Below, one piece after another: positions 56,445 to 64,000 of a stretch of DNA of 64,000 nucleotides. Numbering within the stretch: the stretch's first letter is position 1; each line of letters begins with the position of its first letter. The notes beneath the pieces are model-generated. The model was given only the letters and a program-made list of their open reading frames with translations. It was not told the origin of the DNA and ran no database searches. A program made the position numbers and the translations under genes. This DNA is from Agarophyton chilense (lineage: Eukaryota > Rhodophyta > Florideophyceae > Gracilariales > Gracilariaceae), in assembly GCA_030374765.1 (NCBI GenBank), contig JARGXX010000079.1:868001-932000 (forward strand), read 5' to 3'.

Positions 56445-57274
56445 AATTGAATAAATTAACCGTAAGTTTGTTGTCATTTAGAAAATTATGATAGAGAAAA
56501 ATTCATATTTTTGACAATTTTGCAGAAAAATTAAGCGTTTCTGTGCATTTTTCGCTTAATTCTACGTTTATTGGCTGGAAATAGTTACGTTGGATTGCTT
56601 TTTATAAGCTCTGTTTTATATATTGTAAAACTTTTGATGAAGTTGGAGATTGTTTATGGGCTGTGCTTGAGTTTTCAGGCTATGTCTGCTGAAGTATTAC
56701 CCTGACTTACTACTTGCATGATTATTAGCTGTTCAGAGCGTGTTAGAAGCGGTCCACGAGCCATAGTTAAGCTATTGATTGTATAAAGAATATATTTTTG
56801 AGACAACGTTTTGGCGCAGTTTCTGTCAGGGGATATATTTTTGAAACGCGTTGTATTTGGCGAGCTGGTATGGTGTGGCTTTTCTGAGAAGCTCCAAAAA
56901 CATGATCACCTGGAGTACTGGCGATTTCTGCTTGCATCCATTAGTCAAAAACATTGCATAAATCTATTTTCTTTCTTTATTTCGGAATTCTGTTTCGTAA
57001 TTGCGACTCATTTCTGCATGATCTATGAACCAATTTGTGTGATTGCGTAAACTCTCTATTGGTCAAACTTCGCTGTTGCAGGTAATCCCAGTCCTCTGCA
57101 AGTTTCCAAAGAAAGAACGGCGGCAGTCAGTCTGAAGAAGGAAAAACAGAGGAGCACTGATACAACCAAGACCTCCACGGAGAATCGGCAGCTCGATGAA
57201 TAGAGCTTAAGATATGCTTTAAACAGCAGTATACATGCTAATTCTCCTCTTGCGTCATCTGGGGACCGATGCTC
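56445..57274. other. AT-rich spacer with no gene seen
   Basis: Lies between the Copia element and the 3' end of the glycosyltransferase gene. No coding or RNA gene was recognised. Confidence 0.4.
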
Positions 57275-59362
57275 CTAGTGTTTTCCATGCTCCTTAGCAA
57301 TAGCCGCTAGCGCTGCGTCTAGTCCAGCTTCGGTATCAGCACCCTCTATCTTGGATGCCAGAACGTCACTGACGGAAGTAGCTCTTCCCGCCCTTTCTTC
57401 ATTCAGTATTATGGCCCTCTTCACTGTTTCAACGTTACACTTATTCTCCGTAAGAAACCAATGGCCGTTTTCAATAGCGCGCTGTTTCTTGTTCGCAATA
57501 CCGACCAGGAAATTGTTATTGATCAGAATAGGACTTTTAGACTTTGACGAAACGTAATACTTCTTCTTTTTGTCATACCACCGGCCATCCACAAATAAGT
57601 CTGTGTCCAATGCACGAAATATTGTAGGGTTCATGTTCTTAAATTCCTTATCAAAGAACACTAGCTTCGTCAAAATAGACTGATCATTCTCCATGTAACG
57701 TTTGTACTTAGCGGTGTGCCCATGAAGCCGACTAGTTCTGTACGACTTCTCAAATCGTCGGCATACCTCTCGCCAGGTTCTTCTCATTGCCAACGTAGGG
57801 CTGAGGTACAGAAAGTTGCCCCCAATCTCATGGCGAGTATCTATCGTACCCACAATATCGACTTCATCTCCACTGTGCACTAGACGGTTCACGTACGGAA
57901 TGGGATCTCGCAACCATATCTGGTCCGTTTCAAACGCGAAAACACCAATCCCGTTGTCAAGAATAGCCTGGATTAATTTTGTCCGCTCCAGCATTAGTAG
58001 CCAGTATCCCGGTGTACCGTAAGACGTTCCTTCCCTTTCTTGACCCCCCCGAAACTCATTCATGCGTATTGCATAAGAATTATTAACTTCTTTCAGAAAG
58101 TCGTACGACGTGTCATCCACGGTAATCCATACCACACCAGGAGGTCTAATGTGGGCGACGTCAACATTGCATATCCAGCTTCTCGCAGTTTCTAGGAAGG
58201 CGTCATTCACAAGAGTCATTGACACTGACCCTCCCATCCGTTTCCCAAGTTGAATGATTTTGGCAACATTCTGAGTAGCCATACTGGACTTCGTAGTGGC
58301 CGGACTCCCATCAAAATTAAATGCTTCTATGCTCTTTGATTCTTGCGCAATATGCGAAGATAACGGCTGCAGTGATTTTTGCGCCGGATATACATTAAAC
58401 AACTCGAACTCAGCACAGAACCTTGAAAACCAGAGAGTCCAATGTGCTCGAGAAGTGCCGTGGTACTGATCCCACGCCGCATCCTTTTTATCACGAGGCG
58501 AAACGATGATGGGCCAAAGAAACCATTCCGAACGATGTGCATAAAACCATGTTTGGAAAGACCGCCAGACGTTTGCACGTATTGCAAGAGCAGGAAGTAG
58601 CGGGGTGTTTTGATAAAAGAAGACCTGAGCCTTATCGGACACGCGAGCATAAGACTCAATGATACCGTTTCGTTTAACCACGACAGGTGCGAGCGCATAA
58701 GCAGCTACTTGAGCCTCCGAATGACGTTCCATTACTGATCTGAGATATGTAGAGTACGTGACTGGTAGAGATGTTTGTGTAGAAGCGTCGACAATAAGCA
58801 CTACATCGTTGCCATCGCGTGAAGGAGTCCATGCGCTCATGACCCAGTCGAATAATCCACCTGACGACGCATTGCGCACGTGCATAGGACCATGTGGCCA
58901 CTGAAATGATGAGAGGTTATGATATAATTGCTGAAACCCATTGGAGCATCTGTGAGGTGACAAGTAAAGAGTGAGTCTTGTTGGAATGTTATCATATTCC
59001 GCATGGATTAGAGAATCTAGTAATCGAAGTAATGACGAATAGTTGTATACATTCGCAGAATTTGCTGTATATGCCGTACGATTAGGTGATATGGCATCTG
59101 TAAAAGAGGGGACAAGAAGCAGAATCGAAAATGAGAGTGAGACTGGTGTGACACTGCGGTCGAATGTGAATGGTAGAGGAGCGACTTCCCTCGCAGAATT
59201 TGATGATCCGTCTCGAAGACAGACGAGCACAACAATCACAGCAACGACAAAAATGCCTAACAACTTCGGAGCTAAAAGTCTGGAATGAAAAATACTCTTT
59301 CTTGAAATGCGAAGCAAGTTGCGCAATATTCGATGAATGCGAGTTGCTGATGTTACCGGCAT
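57275..59362 (-). CDS. Two-domain type II membrane glycosyltransferase
   Basis: Single-exon gene for 695 residues starting at the ATG 59362. A short basic cytosolic tail is followed by one membrane anchor (about 33-50, LLGIFVVAVIVVLVCL), the layout of a Golgi type II protein. The N-terminal lumenal part (about 75-300) resembles a GT-A-type glycosyltransferase fold (SLLRLLDSLIHAEYDNIP, SSGGLFDWVMSAWTPS). Where the acidic metal motif is expected it reads VVLIVDASTQTSLP, so this half may be inactive. The C-terminal part (about 400-660) fits the nucleotide-diphospho-sugar transferase family (Pfam Nucleotid_trans, GT77-like): GIGVFAFETDQIWLRDPIPY, with an ETD in place of the usual DxD at about 476-478, and a conserved late NNNFLVGIANKK. 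It probably adds a sugar to wall or matrix glycans or to glycoproteins. Donor and acceptor cannot be read from the sequence. Confidence 0.85.
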   Translation of the reverse strand: MPVTSATRIHRILRNLLRISRKSIFHSRLLAPKLLGIFVVAVIVVLVCLRDGSSNSAREVAPLPFTFDRSVTPVSLSFSILLLVPSFTDAISPNRTAYTANSANVYNYSSLLRLLDSLIHAEYDNIPTRLTLYLSPHRCSNGFQQLYHNLSSFQWPHGPMHVRNASSGGLFDWVMSAWTPSRDGNDVVLIVDASTQTSLPVTYSTYLRSVMERHSEAQVAAYALAPVVVKRNGIIESYARVSDKAQVFFYQNTPLLPALAIRANVWRSFQTWFYAHRSEWFLWPIIVSPRDKKDAAWDQYHGTSRAHWTLWFSRFCAEFELFNVYPAQKSLQPLSSHIAQESKSIEAFNFDGSPATTKSSMATQNVAKIIQLGKRMGGSVSMTLVNDAFLETARSWICNVDVAHIRPPGVVWITVDDTSYDFLKEVNNSYAIRMNEFRGGQEREGTSYGTPGYWLLMLERTKLIQAILDNGIGVFAFETDQIWLRDPIPYVNRLVHSGDEVDIVGTIDTRHEIGGNFLYLSPTLAMRRTWREVCRRFEKSYRTSRLHGHTAKYKRYMENDQSILTKLVFFDKEFKNMNPTIFRALDTDLFVDGRWYDKKKKYYVSSKSKSPILINNNFLVGIANKKQRAIENGHWFLTENKCNVETVKRAIILNEERAGRATSVSDVLASKIEGADTEAGLDAALAAIAKEHGKH

Positions 59363-59861
59363 GGTTCAGAATGCATCGACGCAAATACAACGGGGGTTAA
59401 ATCATGCACACCGTGTTCACAGGTCGCCAGAGGCCTCTTCTGATGTCGAAAACTTTCGGATAGCTTCTCACCAGTGCAGGCACACAGAGCAGGCACACAG
59501 AGCTTCTTTTCGCGGATAGATATGTTAAAAAACAGGTAAAGATGAGGGGAGTTAGGTTAAAATCGATGGCTGCATATTCGTTCACTGCATTTCTTGTCTT
59601 GGCCGTCTGGTATGAATGGCAGCGTTGCTTCCGACGGTACAAGAATCCACGAAAGCATGAGGATGTCCACGTGAATCGGTTACAACTTCCGTTCCCAGCT
59701 CGCTTTCTTGAAGATCATACAGAGTGTCCGCGGCGCAAAAGCAAATCTGAAACAGCAGGGCCGCGAAAGCTATACGAGTTTTGTCATCACTCACGTAGAC
59801 ACGTCGCGACCTGCTCTTGCGCTGAATGTGGAACAGCAATACAGTGATCTGTAAGACCTGG
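59363..59861. other. Region upstream of the glycosyltransferase gene
   Basis: Probably the promoter and 5' UTR of the minus-strand gene. A 101-codon plus-strand frame (59542-59847) with one hydrophobic stretch exists, but I have no support that it is a gene. Confidence 0.4.
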
Positions 59862-59930
59862 GCAGCTGTTCGAAATTGAAAATTTTTTGAAGGGTGGTCC
59901 TGTTTCATACAGGGAACCTTAACCACCCCT
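59862..59930. repeat. Fragment of a piggyBac-related short element
   Basis: GGGCAGCTGTTCGAAATTGA, then TTTTTTGAAGG and CTGTTTCATACA, match the left inner part of the element at 26753-27109. No ends are seen, so it is a relic. Confidence 0.6.
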
Positions 59931-59963
59931 CAAATATACTGTAATGCTAGCACAAGTGAAGGC

Positions 59964-60026
59964 ACGATAGCACTGTCCACGTGTACGAAAGCACTGTCCA
60001 CGTGTACGATAGCACTGTCTACGTGA
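59964..60026. repeat. 21-bp tandem repeat, three copies
   Basis: Unit ACGATAGCACTGTCCACGTGT, three copies with a few changes. Two of the three copies hold the palindrome CACGTG, a bHLH/bZIP-type site. Confidence 0.85.
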
Positions 60027-60409
60027 CAAAAAGACTGACGTCCACTCCATCGGAAATGTGACACCGTCACATACTTTGTCACGGAATAAATGCAAAACTT
60101 ACAAAGCGCGAGGCGGTTCGCTCACGAAACAGCACAAGCGTAAATTCATCTAAACGAAAGGCTTCTCTTAAGCCGATGAGCGCATCTCAATCGTCGATCT
60201 CCATCACATCAACAGCCTGCATCCTGCTCATCTTTTAAGGCATCCCTGCGCACAACATATGTCTGAAACAAGTTTACAATTCCATAATCCCTTACGGCTT
60301 ATGAAACATTTGATAAGGGACAATGTAATTTTTATTGACATTCGTCCCGAACTGTATTCAGATGCGTGAGGCTTCTTTGGAATTGCTTGCCCGCTAAGGC
60401 CTATAAACA

Positions 60410-63400
60410 TCAATACCAGCAGTGATCAACAATCTTATTGACTGCAAATTTTAGTTCTATTCCATCGTCATTAAAATATTCTTTCCATGTCTTTTCAGAA
60501 AACAAAAGATTCTGATGGAAAGACTGGAATTTGAAAACCTCCGAAGTTTGACGCGCCCACCACCTTCTTCTGAGATCAAACCCGGCTTTATCAATACGTG
60601 AAAAAATTACTGATCCACTTTTGTTTGGATTTCTAGGTGTTTTTGTGCCAAATGGCTGCCTTATTTCAAGAACAAAACCTGGTCGTATCTTATTTTGCGC
60701 GTAAAACTCTTTGTACTTGTCTTGATAGGCAAATTGACTTTTCAAGGACCTTTTAATGACAAGGTACTGCTCAGCTGAGCATGTATTGATCAAGCTTTTC
60801 ATATGTGTCCGATTCCATTCCAATCTCTCAACTAGCTTGGGGCTTTCTTTCTCCATACTAAACTGAGATGGGGTTTCTGCGTCATGTGTCGTACATGAAG
60901 GAGATTGGGGTTATAATTTTGTTTTAGAAGGAAGTATTACAGGAGGTGGTGCCTTTTTAATCTTCTTCTCAATAAACAATGGTGTGTTAACATCACGGTT
61001 CTCGTCAATTTACCATAAAGGGGGTCGTTGGGAACGAACAAGATGTTCATATTGCGGTAAAGAGCGTCCATTGGCCACATGTTTGCATTAAAAGAACCAA
61101 TTGGCGTGAAAAGTCGGACTTTGGCATTACAAAAACTCTTTTTTTAGGTATCATCGTGTAAACGGCTTTGAACTGAAACAATTTCCAGTCCTTCACAAAA
61201 TCACCCCACCATGATGGCTTGTAGCTTCCCAAAAGAAGACCGTTGTAGTCATAAATAAACTTCACTACAAATCGGGTGTCTAGAATATAAACAACGAAAT
61301 CTATGCGAGGACGATTGTAGTTTTTAAAATACGTATTCTCAAAAACAGACCAGTGAGATTCGGCGAACATTGTCGTTCTCGCAAAAGTTATGTACTTCTC
61401 ATTTATGTTTCCCAAGCACGTAAATGTATATTCATCATACCATTTCTTCAGTAAGTATTCACGCAGACGACGTTGTTGGGCTTCAATATCTTCTTCTTGT
61501 GGCACAGGCACTTGATGTTCTGGAAGGTTTGATGCGGACAGCACAAAACTTGAACAAAGCGCTTTAATGTCAGCTTGACATTGACTGCGAAACTCGGCCA
61601 TGCCTTCACTTCGATTCTCAAAACTCGGATGAGCATGGTAATGATTGTCGATCATCATGAACAGGAGACCTTCAGTCCGGTCAGAGATAACGTTTTTGAT
61701 TTTTCTGAGCTCTGCAACTTCCGTTTGATAGCCCGATTTAAATGCCAAAGACAAATAGAAGGTAAAATGTTAAAGACCTCTTGAATTGCGGCCATCTGAG
61801 CAGCTTCTTTGTCAGTAAAGAAAAAGACGGGTTCGAGAAGAGGAAGTCGTTTTTTAAGTGAGCTTAGATAGTCTGTTATAACTTGCTTTCGATATCCACG
61901 CTTCCCTGTCGGGTACGAAGCTAAAGCCATATATCCCAATGGCATAACTATCCCTTTTGCGGATGCAAAGACGCCAAATAATTTCATAGCTTGCGCATTC
62001 GTCTTATATGTCTAATCGATGAATAGTTCAACAACCTTGTGGTTTTGTAGAATTGTACGCGCTAGACAAGTCATGAATCCAAGCGCTTGTGGTTCCTTTC
62101 TTTCAAATACCAGTGTCATGTTTTGAGCTTGTGTACCGTTGTGCGATCCGCAGTTGTCAGTCGGCACAAGCCGGAAGATCACCGTCTTCAGGTCCCTTTT
62201 ATGTTCTCCTTTATCTCCCGGGATATCTCTCGTTCCTAGTTCTCTCTCTCCTTTTAAACTCATTCTCTGGTCTCTCTATTACCCCTGTCCCTTGGGTCTC
62301 TATTCTCTGCAATCGTTTGCCGTATTGTTGCATTGTTCTAATGCTAACGCCACCTAACCATTCTTACCTCCATCTGTCCTGCCGCCCTCCGTGTCCATGC
62401 TCTCTTTGTGTGACCCTTTCCCTTCCGGGCGTTCCTTCCTCAGTAAGCATTCTGCTCTCGCCCTCTTGCACTAAACCTCAATCCTTTTTCCGCTAATCCG
62501 CGGACTACTTATCCGTGCTCGTTTCTCTAGTTGTATTCTCTTCTTCGCCAGTCCCCTGTCTTTCGTCCCCTCGCTCTTTCGTGCTCTGTTTTGCACTCAG
62601 TAAAGTATTCCATTGTAATCTTTTCCTTGCACCTGCATTAGCTCTTGTCAATGTGTCATATCCGCTGACATCATGGCGCACTTGCTACTAGTCCATTTCA
62701 ATGCAGAGTCAAACATGTCACAATCGTACATTTGAGCAGACGTAAAAGGATCTGCATGCTTTCTACACTCTCTGTATATAGCTCTAACCCAGCTGTTATA
62801 TTCCGTGAGATACGGTATATAATACACTTTGCAGTTGGTACTCGGAGCTTTTCAGAGGTTCATGAGATTTTGAAACGGAACTAATCCATCGAGGGCCAAT
62901 TCTGAAATCCTCGCTTCCTGTTGGGGGGTGAGAGACACACAGTCTCTTCCTGGTGAATATATTTCATCATGTTTCATTGAAACAAGAGCGCTCCCGTCGT
63001 TTTCTTTTGTGATACTAAGTGAACCGCTGCAATTAAGTATCTTTTTTGACGTCCGCAGTCGTTTTCTGTCTGTGGGTAGTTTTGAAGCAGATTGCAAAGT
63101 TTTCTTTTGACTGCAAATGTAGTAAGAACGTTTTGTGGTTCTCGTGTATATGATGAATATCTGTCGAAACGTTTCTTCCAGTAAGCCTATTGTGTGGTTC
63201 TCGAGTTTTGTGCGTGATATCGTTGGTGTCCGAACTTGACGAAAACAATCCATTTTGTATTTTATCTTTCGACAAGCTGATAAAGAGAGTTCCAAGGTTT
63301 CCCCAAAGATTTCGACATTCAGTGAGCGACCGAAGTCGTGCTTAACTTGAATCATTCTTGTCTGCTCGTAAACTATGAGCTTTCTTCGGCATTTGTGATA

Positions 63401-63721
63401 TTGTTTTGAGAGAGAACCGTTGTTGGAGACAAACGTAGAGACGTTTCTAATGAGAGAGCATCTTGCACATGTGACAGAGCACGTATCAATGAGCTTTGAA
63501 AGTGGTGGTTGAGGTTTACTCAGAAGCCACTCTAAAAATGCCAAAAATGTGTTTAGACAAATACGAAGCTCTGTTTCGTCATTCAATTGAAAGAGAAGGT
63601 TCTGTGCAACGGCCTGGGAGAAAGAGTTATCTCCGAACAGAAATAAATACTCTGCAGCTTGATAGAAAGTAGGTAGTACCCTTGCAAAGGACTCAAAATA
63701 TAAAACTTTGACGTTGTCCAT
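60410..63721 (-). pseudogene. Mutator-like (MULE) transposase, broken
   Basis: Minus-strand remnant of a long transposase. The N-terminal part (63721-62852, ATG start, 289 codons) ends in a zinc-finger-like DNA-binding stretch (SYYICSQKKTLQ, CSGSLSITKENDGS, HDEIYSP). Coding sequence goes on in pieces (YIPYLTEYNSWVRAIYREC near 62.8 kb). The catalytic part reads QNHKVVELFID, a stop, then TYKTNAQAMKLFGVF; the first catalytic Asp is kept but a stop codon follows it directly. The second motif FFFTDKEAAQMAAIQEVF and the hallmark CLWHLNRAIKRKL follow, then C-terminal parts (61754-61047 and 60856-60410). It is split by several frame changes and stops and by an insertion at 62160-62644. No terminal repeats were found inside the window. 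Confidence 0.88.
62160..62644. mobile_element. 485-bp pyrimidine-rich insertion in the MULE
   Basis: TTGTCA occurs on both edges (62154-62159 and 62645-62650), like a target duplication. MULE-like coding sequence is found on both sides. The insert is T/C-rich on the plus strand, non-coding, and shows no clear inverted ends. It could be a solo LTR or a SINE-like element of unknown family. Confidence 0.5.
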
Positions 63722-63871
63722 CCTCCAGTATCGAGAGAGGGAAGATGGTCAACCCAAAAGAATGTGAAGAGAAAAACAAAGCCAGAGGAGGCGGAAATAA
63801 TGTTGAAAGAGCTTTTATACATTAAGATATCTGTTTTACGCCACCTTTGTGAAAATTGGAATTCAACAATA

Positions 63872-64000
63872 TCAAGCGGACACGGACCGGGTTTGTGATT
63901 TTAAATTCGAGCACACTCCCAACTTCGGCTTTCCTTGTATCTCGATGATCACTTCTTCAGTTACGGGACAAGGAGCCGAAAACTGAACATCTTCGACCAC
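63872..64000 (-). CDS. Partial ORF at the window edge
   Basis: The minus strand is open from the window end to a stop at 63872-63874 (42 codons), reading VEDVQFSAPCPVTEEVIIEI and on. It may be the 3' end of a gene that lies outside the window, or an N-terminal piece of the MULE region. Too short to name. Confidence 0.25.
   Translation of the reverse strand: MVEDVQFSAPCPVTEEVIIEIQGKPKLGVCSNLKSQTRSVSA

Noticed and set aside
59542-59847. 101-codon plus-strand ORF with a hydrophobic start
   Set aside because: It overlaps an equally long frame on the other strand, has no recognisable domain, and lies in the likely promoter region of the glycosyltransferase gene.
1-64000. CRISPR arrays, rRNA genes, bacterial operons
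   Set aside because: No spaced direct-repeat array, rRNA sequence or Shine-Dalgarno-led gene run is visible, and the content is eukaryotic.

Overview
The window looks like nuclear DNA of a eukaryote in which small islands of compact, nearly intron-free genes are separated by large blocks of transposable elements. The gene set (a BK-type potassium channel, an enolase, a sucrose-transporter-family carrier with one 84-bp GT-AG intron, and a two-domain Golgi-type glycosyltransferase) together with Gypsy, Copia, piggyBac and Mutator-like elements fits a multicellular red alga (florideophyte, Chondrus-like). That placement is an inference from gene style, not from a marker gene.

Layout: 1-1454 and 10540-11250 are the two halves of an older ORF or repeat gene split by a Gypsy element (1455-10534, 5-bp target duplication CCTGC). 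11685-14813 is a decayed piggyBac-type DNA transposon with long inverted ends. 15541-24806 is the main gene island: the BK-like channel (+), enolase (-, convergent with the channel, about 200 bp apart), and the SUT/SLC45-type transporter (+, divergent from enolase). Two short relatives of the piggyBac element follow (25775-26265, 26753-27109). 27168-44430 is an old plus-strand Gypsy-like element, itself split by a much younger, nearly whole minus-strand Gypsy element (28527-40474, duplication TCCGC). 44431 to about 48930 is a heavily decayed third Gypsy element related to the young one. 49353-50757 is a foldback element with very long inverted repeats. 51870-56439 is a Copia element with 92-bp LTRs and duplication TGTGT. 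57275-59362 is the glycosyltransferase (-). 60410-63721 is a broken Mutator-like transposase (-) carrying a 485-bp insertion.

Most notable: the young Gypsy element carries, between its chromodomain ORF and its 3' LTR, an intact 618-codon ORF on the strand opposite gag-pol. The decayed Gypsy element at 44-49 kb holds the remains of a homologous antisense ORF in the same relative place, with two matching blocks about 540 bp apart in both. That points to a real, conserved antisense gene of this retrotransposon lineage. The 1-10 kb Gypsy element also has an antisense coding-like stretch in the same place, but I see no similarity between its product and the other two. Second in interest is the enolase, which keeps the catalytic acid/base and metal ligands but has changes at several otherwise near-invariant active-site positions.

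The host genes do not form a pathway. The channel and transporter are membrane proteins, enolase is glycolytic or a derived paralogue, and the glycosyltransferase probably acts in the secretory pathway on wall or matrix glycans.
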